Assembly (NCBI GenBank): GCA_023512835.1
Contig: CM042091.1
Location: 17,625,506-17,689,505, forward strand
Direction of reading: 5' to 3'
DNA length: 64,000 bases
DNA from: Taxillus chinensis
Taxonomy: Eukaryota > Streptophyta > Magnoliopsida > Santalales > Loranthaceae
How positions within the stretch are numbered: position 1 is the first letter of the stretch; each line of letters opens with the position of its first letter. Shown here one piece after another: positions 30,434 to 41,499 of this stretch. The notes beneath the pieces were generated by a model, which searched no databases, was not told the origin of the DNA, and saw only the letters and a list, made by a program, of their open reading frames with translations. Both the position numbers and the translations under genes were made by a program.

Positions 30434-32473
30434 CAACAGTGCCTGAAAAATCTAGATATGGTTTTAGCAAGATGTGAGGAGAAGGAACTAGTCCTAAATT
30501 GGGAGAAATGCCATTTCATGGTAACTGAGGGGATAGTTCTAGGGCACAACTGCACATGGTTTGGAGGTAGACAGGGCAAAAATCTCCACTATTGAGACTC
30601 TGCCACCTCCAACAAATGAAAAAGGAGTGAGAAGTTTTCTTAGCCATGCTGGCTTTTATAGGAGATTCATTAAGGACTTCTCAAAAATTGTAAAACCCAT
30701 GAGTAGGTTGTTAGAAAAAGACACAAGCTTTGAGTTTAATGTAGATTGCTTAGAAGCTTTCAACATCCTCAAGGGTAAGTTAGTCATCGCCTTGTTATAG
30801 TCACACTGACTGGGCTCACCTTTTGAGCTAATGTGTGATGCGAGTGATTATCTTGTGGGGGTAGTCTTAGGGCAAAGGCGAGAAAAGGTGTTTAGGGTCA
30901 TTTACTATGCTAGTAAGACCTTAGATGATGCTTAATGAACTATACCACCACCGAGAAAGAGTTGTTAGCCGTGGTTTATGGCTGCAACAAGTTTAGACCC
31001 TACCTTTTGGGGTCTAAAGTCATTGTTTTTACTGATCATGCTGCATTAAAATATTTGTTTGCTAAAAAAGAAGCTAAGCCACGCTTGATTAGGTGGGTTC
31101 TCCTCTTATAGGAATTTGACCTTGAAATTAGAGACACAAAGGGAGCCCTAAATTCTGTGGCTGATCACCTTTCCCGTGTGGAGAATGCACCTAAGTCTCT
31201 ACCTATTGTAGATGACTTTCCTGATGAGAAGTTGTTTGAGGTGCATCATCTTCCTTGGTTTGCTGACATAGCAAATTATTTAGCCATTGGGTTCATACCC
31301 AAGCAGTTAGACTACCACCAGAGAAAGAAATTGGTAGTGGATGCTAAGAAATTCATTTGGGAAGACCCAATTCTTTATAGGAGGTGTCCTGACCAAATCA
31401 TTAGAAAGTGTGTCCTTGAGGAGGAGGTAGATGACATAATACATCATTGTCATACATCACATTATGGGGGCCACTTTGGAGTGCAGAGAACTATGGCTAA
31501 AATCATGCAGTGTGGCTTTTATTGGCCTCACATGGTGAAAGATACCTATGTCTACATCAAAAAGTGTGATAGATGTCAAAGGGTAGGTGGTCTGTCTAGG
31601 AAAAATGAGATGCCCTTAACTGGAATCCTTCCAATTGAAATTTTTGACATTTGGGGCATTGACTTCATGGGGCCATTCCCCAATTCTGATGGGTATTCAT
31701 ACATTTTGCTTGCTGTGGATTATGTGTCTAAGTGGGTAGAAGCTATTCCTATTAGAGTGAATGATGCTAGGGTTGTGACTCACTTCCTTACTAGGAACAT
31801 CTTTAGCCGTTTTGGGACACCAAGGGCTATAATCAATGATGAGGGTAGTCATTTCTGCAACAAATTGTTTGACAAATTATTGAACAAGTATGGTGTCACT
31901 CATAGGAAGTCTTTAGCTTACCACCTGCAAGCTAATGGACAAGCAAAAGTGTCCAACAGAGAGATTAAGGCCATTTTAGAGAAAACTGTTGGAGCCAATA
32001 GGAAAGATTGGTCTCAAAGGCTTGATGAAGCCTTATGGGCATATAGGATGACTTACAAAACTCCCATTGGGATGTCACCTTACCGTATTCTATATGGTAA
32101 GGCATGTCACTTGCCTGTGGAACTAGAACACAAGGCTCATTGGGCCTTGAAGAAGTTAAATTTTAACCCACAAGAGATCAAGGAGCTTAGGATGACTCAA
32201 TTAATTGAGTTAGATGAGCTTAGGCTGGATGCCTATGATAGTGCTAAATTTTACAAAGAAAGAACTAAGAAATGGCATGATAGGCAACTCAACAATAAAC
32301 CTTTAACCTTAGGGCAGAAAGTTCTTCTATTTAACACAAGGTTGAGATTATTTCCTGGAAAATTAAGGTCCAAGTGGATGGGACCTTTTGTGATAGTTGA
32401 TGAGAAGCCATATGGGAGCTTTGAGCTCCAAGCTGTAGATGGCAAGAAATTTTGGGTGAATGGCAATGATTGA
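30434..32473 (+). pseudogene. Athila-type pol remnant: RT end, RNase H, integrase
   Basis: The RT C-terminus (WEKCHFMVTEG, GFYRRFIKDFS) is split by a frameshift near 30555. RNase H follows ([28 protein letters not shown]), with stops near 30798 and 30804, a frame change near 30935 and a TAG near 31110. The integrase frame 31157-32473 is open for 438 codons: zinc finger HYGGHFG and CDRCQR, core GIDFMGPF and NDEGSHF. The catalytic Glu is replaced by Lys (AAA 31946-31948, context GQAKVSNRE). The C-terminal region ends at the WVNGND motif. It cannot be active. Confidence 0.9.
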
Positions 32474-33378
32474 AACCATACTTTGATTCAACTCGAGAGG
32501 GAGATAGTTGATTCCCTCTCTTTCACCATTGCATGATCATAACTGAAAGTCTAGCTCCAGACTTTAAATAAAGCGCTGGTTGGGAGGCAACCCAATGTTT
32601 ATTGCTATGTTTTATTTTATGTTATTTTCTTTTATTTATTTTATTCACTAAATTGTTTGCAAGCTAACCATTGTGCAGGAGACTTTGCTTCTTTCTTAAC
32701 TAACCATTCGCAGGATGAGCAAATTATTGGGTCCTGAACTTGTGGAATTGTTTTTAAAGTCAAAGTCAAGGAGCATGGAGCAAGTGAAGCCCAAAAGTGC
32801 TTGAAGATGGGCTCAAACAATTCACGTGCAAGACTTAAAGATGGTCTATAATGCACAAGCAACAAAGTAGAGAAATTTGGGCCAGTTTGGGCCTGAACGT
32901 GAATTGCCCAATTCACGTGCACCTCCTTTTGAGCTGTAACTTTCTGGAATGGTAGATGATGACCATATGAATCATGTTTACTCTTGCACGCGAATTGCTA
33001 GATGTTATATGGTGGTTCAAAAATGCAAAATACCGATTTTAGCCCTCCTAGAAGCTTCAAACAATTCACGTGCAGAAGGGACTATTGCTTGCCAGCTCAA
33101 GGCGGACCCACCACCAAAGTTTGGAACAATTCTGACCTGCACGCCAATTCAACCAATTCACGTGCAAGGGCTATTTTGGTCAGAACACTCTGAAAAGTTA
33201 GGGGCACGTGTATCACGCCAATTAGAGCATCTTTCCTTCTGCACGCTATATAAAGAGAGGCCATCTTCAAAGGCTTCCACACCAAAATCACTCCAGATCT
33301 GAGTATTAGAGAAACTCTGCTCTTTTGCTCTCTTGCTCTTCAGTTTTCTGCTCTTTGCTCTTTATTCTCATTTCAAAG
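32474..33378 (+). other. Spacer between pol and the env-position region
   Basis: Non-coding. It contains several more ATTCACGTGCA-type G-box repeats between 32815 and 33190, including the inverted pair ACGTGAATTGCCCAATTCACGT near 32890-32915. Confidence 0.6.
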
Positions 33379-35327
33379 ATGGTGCGCACAAGGAGGACTG
33401 GCCAGGAGGAGGTGCACTCACCTAGTGCTGATAGCCAACCTGAGGAGGAGATACTCTTGGGGCATGCTCTTGATATGCAGACTTTGGAGGCTTCGGAGTC
33501 AGGGCTGGGCTAGAGAGGTAGCTCTTAAAATTCAAAATCTGGGATTACAAAGGTTAGTATCGCCCTTGACCAGCTATTTCCTACTCGCCTTACAAGAATT
33601 TTATGCATCCGTATCTCTCGAGTGAGGATGAACTAATAGGGGTTGTGCAAGGGGTTTATATCGAATTACCCCCTGAAATTATTAAACATTGCTTTAACCT
33701 CCCTGCACCCGGTGATAGCCTTCCTCGCCTAAGCCTGAAGAATTTGGTACCGCATGCAACTATGCTAGAAAATTTCAAAGTAGAAGGCAGTATACCAAGA
33801 ATGGTTTTGTTGGAAGATTTAGATGCCTAGCCTACTTGATAGGGAAATGCTTATTGATTCAGACCAGTGGGATAGATAGTGTGCCTAAGCCACAGCTGGA
33901 GTTGATGTATAGCATTGATCATATGCTAAATGTGGATTGGGCCACTACCATTTTTCAATGGTGGAAGAAAAACTCATCAAAGCAGATAAATGGCAGATTT
34001 TTGTGTTTGATATTTCAAAGCATGCCTGCTTTGCATTTTTCCTCCGTGGATAGCATCACTTTTCCTTCTCCTTTGGGTGTTAAGAGTATTGCATCGTGAA
34101 GGAGGTTTAGGGATCGATACCAGAGGTCATTGGGCAACCAATGTTCCTAATCCATCACAGCCCGCAAGGCACAATGTTCATGTGGAGCGATCCACTGACT
34201 TTGCAAGGGAAACCTCTCCTCATATGGATCAAAGGAAGCAGACTCTATATAGACTCACTGCCATGTACATGCAATTCAATGTACACAAAGAAGATATTTT
34301 CAATTTCTTTCAAGGCATTAGTGGACAGGTGGTGAGCGAAGTGGAGGTCATCAATTGGGCAGTCACTAATGGGCACATCACTAGTGCCCAATTTGAAGAA
34401 TTAATGGCCCTCATCTCTGGAGACCAACAAGCTACTTCACAACCTAGAACCAGAGCATGGGAGGCCCCGAGACGTAGCCGCTCATGCATCTCCTAGAGCA
34501 TGGGAAGCCCCGAAGCTCCTCCCCGCTGCATATACCGAAGCTTGGAGGCAAGAAACACAGCAGCTCGGGGAGGCAAATGCCAGAACCCAGTGCGAGGTGG
34601 AAGCCCTGAGGAAGGACAATAAAGAAGTCAAAGGCCTCCTAGGCAAAATCTGGAAGGCCTTGAGCAAGAGGAAAGCATCAAAACGTTCTCCTATAGTGGA
34701 GATATCTGATGAAGAACCCTCTCCATCCCCTGAAGATTCTTATCCGGCCCTAGGCAGATCCACCTCAACCGAACCTTCGGCTCGGTCATCCTACTATCAC
34801 CCAGAGGAGGCAGAGCCAGCAACAGGGTATTCACCCTTCCAGCCTCAAGAGGAGACAAAGCCAGTAGAAGGGTATTCACCCTTCCAGCCTTTTACTGATC
34901 CTACATATTCTCAGGCTCTTGTGCCTGCTATACTTCTGTCTTTTGGGGTGCATACATGCCTGCTGAACCTGAAGATCTTCTTGGCCCTCCTATCCATTTA
35001 ATCATTAATCCAGCTTTATCATCTGACGAGAGCCAAGCAGCATTTGAAGAGTTCATCAATTCCACGGTTCAGAGGGCTCGCTTTATACGGGATAATGATG
35101 TCTTCACCCCTTTTAGCCTAAAGAGGATCTCAGAGAATGAATATCTCTACTGCGACGAGATAGACCTCTTCTGCAGGACCATGCGCTATGTAGTGGAGGC
35201 TGAGCCTCATAACTACCCCTTAGCTCAGTTCACTTTTATCATGCTGTGTGAAATATTCAATCAACCCTTGTCCGAAGAGGTGTGGCGCCAACGCATCAAT
35301 GGTGAGAATGAAGGGCATCGCCCTTGA
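33379..35327 (+). pseudogene. Env-position coding region of the Athila-type element (putative plant transposon protein)
   Basis: Reading starts at ATG 33379 (MVRTRRTGQEE), the usual opening of the third coding region of Athila-type elements. It continues through several frames: HPYLSSEDELIGVVQGVYIE (from 33603), LPPEIIKHCFNLPAPGD, REGGLGIDTRGHW (about 34090), a Ser/Pro-rich repeat YSPFQPQEE / YSPFQPFTD (34830-34890), and an acidic segment to 35327. No transmembrane or signal segment typical of an envelope protein is visible. The function of this family of proteins is not known to me. Confidence 0.6.
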
Positions 35328-35738
35328 CATGGTATGCATGAGGTGCTGATTCCGGTGCACATTGACCGCCACTATGTATTGGTCCGTTTGAATCTGGATG
35401 TAGGACATGCTGTGGTATATGACCCAAGCCAAGGCGAAGGGTTTGCCAGACGGAAAAGATAGTTAGTGCATGGGTTCATCAAACGAATCAAAGCGGCGAT
35501 GATCAAAGAAGGCTTATTGGCCGACAAGCTACCTCTTATTCACTGCAACGAAATGGAAATTTCCCAACAGCCTGACCAATTCAGCTGTGGGATCTTTGCT
35601 TGTTACTACATGATGGCTATTCTGCAAGGGAAGGAAACTTGGGAAGTGCGCGGCGAGACGTTGGTTGACTTTATGGCTCAGGTGCGACGAATGGTGGCCA
35701 ATGTCATCTACTATTACAGCTTGCCAACTGAGAGGTAA
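35328..35738 (+). pseudogene. Ulp1/C48-like cysteine peptidase fragment in the retrotransposon
   Basis: The frame carries the arrangement of Ulp1 catalytic residues: His in RHYVLVRL (codon 35370-35372), Asp in VVYDPSQ (35421-35423, 17 residues later, the spacing known in yeast Ulp1), an upstream Gln in QQPDQF, and the nucleophile Cys in SCGIFACYYM (35586-35588). Ulp1 family enzymes cut SUMO or ubiquitin-like tags. A TGA at 35325 and a TAG at 35460 interrupt it, so this copy is dead. It continues the frame of 34956-35327, so the intact ancestor probably made one fused protein. Assignment rests on motifs only. Confidence 0.65.
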
Positions 35739-37269
35739 GTATTTTCCTACTCCCTATTTTATGCCATGAGGACATAGCATATTTTAAGTGTGGTGTATGG
35801 GGAGTGACTTGAGCCACTTGCTTGTCTTTTATGTTGTGATTGCATGTTTTATTTATAATTTTATCTTACATAGTTTGTTAGTCATTTATTTTAACAAAAA
35901 AACTGTTTTTAGTTGCATGATTTTTTGAGTTGTTTGCTTGAATGATTTGCATGTGGAGACATGGATATTAAGTATGCAATTTTGGCTTAAAATTTAATTT
36001 TTATGCCACGATTAGTATCATGTTGTGATAAGGGTGTTAAAGTAGTTAAAATGTGCTCTGAATTGGTTTAATCATGTCTTTATCTTTTGAATGATATCAC
36101 CATGTTTTTGGAACTGAGTTTTGAATATTAGCTGAGCATGAAATGCTATGATAGACCTAAGTAACCCTTAAAGTTGAGTGAAAAAGAAATACAAAATGAG
36201 AACAGCTTCTTTTTAACCCTTGAGTGACATTTATGGTTTTTGGGTAATAGTTTGATTTGCTACTCTTCTTGCATTCAACATTGGTTATTTAATGGTAGGA
36301 GTCAAGTAAGCATGTGATTACTTATTAGTGCTCAGTGTTTGGTGTGTGGAGTTAGGATGCTAGACCTCTAAGTCACTGTGACTGTCTTTGCATTCTTTTC
36401 TTTATTTTGTGATATTATTAGAAAAGGTTGTGATATAGAATGTGAAAAAGCCATCACTTAATTGGAAAATGGGATGTGAGACATCAATGAATTTTTGTCT
36501 CTCCTTATGTAGCAAAATGGCAAGGGGTATGCATTAGAAAAAAAATTAGTCTTATTTATGTGTTATGTGAGTAAACAAAAAAAAGAAAAAAAGAAAAGAA
36601 AAGAAGGATTCAAAATAAAAGCCTCAATGGCTTGATGTTTATGTGGGATTGTTTAGATTTGTAGCCATATTGGCTGAATTGTGTTTTGTTTTGAGAGTGT
36701 TAAGCTCAATTCTTTGGCTCATGTTTTGTTTATTTAGTTATTAGAATAGAGTGTGAGTTTATTGAGTTTAGATTAGCGTGTGAGTTCAAATAAAGTAGAA
36801 TAGAGAGTGTGTTTTCTTTGATGAGCATAATAGGGAACTCTCATGATTGCTTGGCAAGTACTTAATCAATAGCTGATGGCGAGTGTAGAGATAGAGTTTT
36901 TCCATCCATTGTTCATTGATAGGTATTGAGCTTGAGAATTATTATATTTGAGTGAGGCTGCTTATCCTTGGTAAGAACTTAAAGGGAAACTAGGTGCTAT
37001 TTTATCATGGATTGCTTGCTCATATCTGAAATTTAAGTGGTGATATTGCATGGTTGTTGGACTAGGGATATGGACATGAATGAACTAAGTTACGACTCAT
37101 TTTGATGCTTAAATTCTCATTTCATCATGATAGAGTTGCATGCTTAGGAAACCATGATTCTCCTTAATTGTTATCTTATTTTTCTTCCGTTTGACTGCGT
37201 GTTTATTTTATTTTTGCATGCTTGTATGTTTTTGCTTGAGGACAAGCAATGGTTCAAGTGTGGTGTATT
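35739..37269 (+). other. 3' non-coding region of the Athila-type element
   Basis: An AT-rich spacer with no open frame of note. The last bases before the LTR (GGACAAGCAATGGTTCAAGT) resemble the conserved Athila pre-LTR segment that includes the polypurine tract. Confidence 0.65.
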
Positions 37270-38776
37270 TGATAACGTGCATTTTATGCCGCTATTCTAG
37301 TGTTTATTTAGGATGTTTAAGAGCATGATTAAAGACTTATTGCTTCATATATTATATATATTTGCTCTAACCCCTAGAAAGATGCTATTTGCAAATACAT
37401 GCGTTTTTAAGCTGTTTTGGTAGATTTTGGAGCTCACTTTTGACATAGTAGATGACCTCAAATAATTGGCGTGCAAGAACAAAAGTTGCTTAGAATGATG
37501 TCCTCTACCTACCACAGAAATTTCAGAGCATTTGGAGCTGCATGTGAATTCACTCATTTCACGTGCAAGCCTATTTTTGCTTCTTAGGCCTCTATAGGAT
37601 GCAAGGAAGCTTGGGGAGAAGTTTGAGCTGATTTGGAGTTGCACGTGAATTCACTATATCACGTGCAAATTGGCGTGTAGAGATATTTTTGGACCGATCC
37701 TATCGTTTTTTCATGCTGATCATTTGTTTCTGAAGGCCCATGTCCAAATTGTGGATGGAAGATAGAGATTTTAATGTTTCGAGTGTTACTTATCAAAACT
37801 ATGCCGTTTTGATAAATGGGCTAGGGTACACACCTCAAGGCCCATCCAAACTCTATAAATAAGAGCTCCACGCCCTATGCTATGTATCCTAGACCCCCTA
37901 CACGTTTTTAGAGAGAGAGAGAGAGGCTCCACGACTTGGAGGTTGCTCATTGACCTAGGAGAGCAGCCGTCGCAGCCGTCGTAGCAGCCGTCGCGGATTT
38001 TGGAAACTTGGGTTGAAGCTTTGCTGTGCGCGTGGATTAGAAGAAGATGTTTAGCTTTTCTGCTATGGTTTTGCTTGTAATCATGCGTGAGTAGTTCTTG
38101 TAATCTAGGGGAGCAATGTAGCCCCCTTGTTGCTTTGCTGTGTTTATGAATATTGGGTTTGGATGATTGAGTTTTGCATGTTTTATGAATCTGTTCTTAA
38201 TTTCTATCTTTGGATGTACACCTTGGTATTCTTAGCCCTAGTCTGGGGCGGATTCAGATTCATAACTTATTTGTAATTGGTGTGATCATTATCCTTTTGC
38301 AAGTATAATTTATTGGCTTTGCATGTTTGTGTGTTTAGATGACCATTCTGGCATACAACTCTTAAAAGGACCTCAATGACCATTTGTTGTCCTTGGCTTA
38401 TGTTTAGCATGTTTTCAATCAGACAACCCTAATACCATGAACCAGTAGAGATAACATAGGGAGGTGAAATTGTGACCCTAGATGCCTTTAATCCTTGAAT
38501 CTTAATCCTAAAATCAATTTGCTTTCTTTGTTTATTCAAAAAACCAAATAAAAAATAGATCTTTAGTAAAAAAAAAAAAACTTTTTGCCAAGACATTTTA
38601 TAGAACAAGAGTAATTGGATGTTTTGATTTGAGAACTAGAGAACTAGGCTAATCCCTGTGGGTTCGACCCCTGATTTACTGCTATTCTGTTAGTATAAAC
38701 CGAGGGAAATAATTATCTTGAAGAGAGATTTTACGACATTAGCTTACTCTTTTAGGAGGCTAAAAATCATCTGTCA
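37270..38776 (+). repeat. 3' LTR of the Athila-type element
   Basis: It starts TGATAACGTGC and probably ends CATCTGTCA at 38776, for about 1.5 kb. Compared with the 5' LTR it has an extra CAGCCGTCG-type repeat near 37970-37995 and a shorter GA run. Its last 480 bp are absent from the 5' copy because of the deletion. Confidence 0.85.
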
Positions 38777-39112
38777 AGGTGGGCGTCGGCGGGGGAAGGG
38801 GGGGAGGGCGGGCGTCGGCGGGGGGGAGGGAGGGGGAGGGCGAGGTCGGCGGGAGATGGTGGACGGGGACGTGGGGTAGGGGAAAAGAGAGGGAAGCGTA
38901 GGAAGGGAAGGGTTTTTTAGTATTTCAAAAGGTGAAAGATGATATGGCATTTTACATGAGAGTTAAAATTTTAGGTAAATTTTGCTAAAATTATTGCTGA
39001 AGTTATATTTAGCTGATGATATAGCTGCACTATTAGAGTACTTTTTTTTGTTAAAATTCAGTCAATTTTAACTATAACTTTTGCTATAGCTACCTTATTG
39101 GAGATGCTCTTA
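38777..39112. other. G-rich stretch and AT-rich tail right of the Athila element
   Basis: 38777-38880 is very G-rich with many runs of three or more G, then AT-rich sequence ends in TTGGAGATGCTCTTA (39098-39112), which resembles terminal sequences of plant non-autonomous DNA elements. No gene was seen. Confidence 0.5.
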
Positions 39113-39613
39113 GCAACTCCAAATACAATGTAAATAGTAAAATTTTAAATTTACGTAAGAGACTTTGAGAATTCAATAATTATTCATAAATGAAAAGTTA
39201 CTATTTATTATTTTTTTTTTTTTTTTTTTATATTTTTCTCTCTCCTCCCTCTCCTCTCCCGTTGTCTCCATCTATCGTTCTCTCTATCTCCGCATCTTTA
39301 TAGATCCATCATCGTGGAGAATGCAGTTTGTCACCAACGTTAAATGTCTGTTTGAAAGACCATGAATTAAAGTTCATGGTTTGTTCCCATCCCTGGCTGC
39401 CCCAATTGTGATTAATTGGGCCACTGAGGCAGCTTTTTCGTTGATGAAAGAAACCCATACAAGCACGTTAATCAACACAGCCCTCGGCACTGCCTCCATC
39501 AATATGGTTAGATATGTATATATGTAGAACCCGCTTTCTAATTCCTACAATCAATCACTTTGTGTATTTAGGGCTTGCTGTTTGATGATTCAGTTAACTT
39601 AGAGTGAGATATT

Positions 39614-39681
<68 letters not shown>

Positions 39682-39932
39682 CAGTGGCAATGAATTTCTT
39701 AGAGATTGGTCACCAAGCAATTTATGGTATTTGGGTGTGGCCGTCACCAGAGAGGGTGGAGAGGGAGGTAGCCGGCTCTGTGTATTTAGGTGTAAATATA
39801 GAAAAATATTATTTAAATAGTAATACATATAAAATAAAGAAAATTATTGGAGTTAAACTTAAAAATTGACTCTTCATATGTAAAAAAAATTTTCACATGC
39901 AGATATAAAATACATAATAGTGTTGGAGTTGC
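39113..39932 (+). mobile_element. Candidate non-autonomous DNA transposon with perfect 10-bp termini
   Basis: The termini are GCAACTCCAA and TTGGAGTTGC, perfect inverted repeats flanked on both sides by TCTTA (39108-39112 and 39933-39937). The 820-bp interior includes a poly-T run, a CT-rich stretch, a (TA)(TG)(CG) tract and GC-normal sequence (39310-39520, 39690-39780) that reads like shuffled exon pieces. No transposase is present. The superfamily is not settled. Confidence 0.6.
39614..39682 (+). repeat. Compound (TA)n(TG)n(CG)n microsatellite
   Basis: An unbroken alternating purine-pyrimidine run: about 17 nt TA, 40 nt GT, then about 10 nt GC. Confidence 0.95.
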
Positions 39933-40162
39933 TCTTATAAGGTTTTGATATGCATATAGATGTTAGTGCTATTTGATCTTCATCAAATGATACAACATAC
40001 ATAATGACATTAATTTTATCTCTCACACATTAGGAGACATTTAACTTATTAGAAGGTCCTTGATGACGTATCTATACCTTAACTGTCATCAAAAGCATAA
40101 TGTATAATAGTATATAAGTCCCCACACTACAAGTGATCTGCAGCTTCAATCCGTAGTTACAA
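39933..40162. other. Short unclassified stretch
   Basis: AT-rich sequence with no recognised feature, ending at the truncated LTR. Confidence 0.4.
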
Positions 40163-41215
40163 TGTAAATAGTCTAGTCCAGTGCAGTGCAGTTGCAGTGC
40201 TGTGGATTGAAGTTGCGGATGAAGCTGCGTGTCACTGCTACGGATTGATGTTGTGGAAACACTGTTGTGGAATGAAGTTGTGGAGTAATGCTGCGAAATA
40301 ACTGTTGCGGAACAACTACTACGGAATGAAGCTACTAACTAATCCGGACTAACTTCCCACTGATCCGGACTAACTAATCCGGACTAACAAATCTGGACTA
40401 AGCTGCGGACTACGCTGCTGCTAACTACGAAGCTGCTGACTGCAGCTGCTGACTCCGAAGTTGCTGACTGCAGCCCAGGGTACTGTTCATCGTCGTTTTT
40501 GCCTGTTTTTTCTGGAATCAACCCAGCGACCCCCAAGCACTCACAAACACATGTTTTACTCAACAAATTACAAAATTACATACCCAAACTGATATAAATT
40601 AGTTCTTAACCACAAATCTTATGCTAAACCATTAGATCTAACCCAAAATTGGGTTTCCCCCAAAACCTAGGGTTCATACTCAAGGTCATAAATCATGATA
40701 AATTCATGCATATTCAAAAACAGGATCGAGATAAGAGGTTCAAGGACACCTACCTTGAAAGATTATTTGCGATTCACAAACTCTAATCACCCCAAATCAC
40801 CAAAGGAAACTCTTCACCTTCTCTCTCTCTCTCTCTTGCTCAAACACGCACGCACCAAGCAAGTAAAGGGATAAGGCAGTTTCTTAATTATTTTTATACT
40901 GCTACTAATAATTGGCCTCCCAGCAATAATTGACCTCCCAAGGTCACGAACTCCAAATTGAGCCCAATTACTGTCAAAACGTTCGAAATGATGAACACAA
41001 TACTATTGAGATATTATCACACTCAAATGACCGCTTAAACGCAATGTCAACCAATAAACCCCGAAAAGTCAACAATTAGGCCACTCGGGGCCCCAACATA
41101 GAATCGGGCCCAAGTACTATCAAAATGCTCATATCGACGTCTATACTACTGTCTAGATTGTTGCATTCCAATAGAATGACTATCTATCAATACTACCCAA
41201 ATACGAGTCTTTACA
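40163..41215 (-). repeat. Truncated 3' LTR of a minus-strand Ty3/gypsy element
   Basis: Read on the minus strand it begins TGTAAAGACTCGTATTTG at 41215, directly after the purine-rich AGGTAGGAAGGA (41216-41227), a plausible polypurine tract. It matches the first 1.1 kb of the complete LTR at 45610-47873, then breaks off near 40163. Confidence 0.75.
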
Positions 41216-41227
41216 TCCTTCCTACCT
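41216..41227 (-). promoter_or_regulatory. Polypurine tract of the minus-strand element
   Basis: AGGTAGGAAGGA on the minus strand lies immediately upstream of the LTR start. Confidence 0.65.
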
Positions 41228-41499
41228 TAGGACTTTTCGTCCTCGAAAATAAAACACATGCCCAAAGGACATAGGAAAATTCAAGCTCAAGCACCGCACA
41301 ATAACAAAACACAAACACATGATCGTCAACATAATCACCAACCACAAATGTGCAATGCAACTCACAACAAGCCAAAAAGGCTCACAAGATGCTCACAACA
41401 AGCCAAAAAGGCTCACAAGATGCCAACAAACAATAACCACATCTTTAGTAGAACCACATACAAAACATACACAAAACAAATGCATAAAACATAACTCAT

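Larger units (their letters stand above)
29420..38776 (+). mobile_element. Athila-type Ty3/gypsy element with 5' deletion
   Basis: Two LTRs begin TGATAACGTGCATTT (29420 and 37270). Between them lie RT, RNase H and integrase remnants of Athila type, a long env-position region and a 1.5-kb 3' spacer. The 5' LTR breaks at about 30430 and joins directly to the C-terminal part of RT, so the PBS, gag, protease and RT core are missing. The flanks on both sides are the same G-rich sequence (GGCGGGCRTCGGCGGG), which shows the insertion point. Expected flanks GGCGG and GGTGG differ at one base. The shared LTR part differs at roughly 25 sites per 1 kb plus small indels. Confidence 0.88.

Noticed and set aside
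39629..39869. Cys-Val repeat open frames
   Set aside because: Translation of the TG microsatellite.
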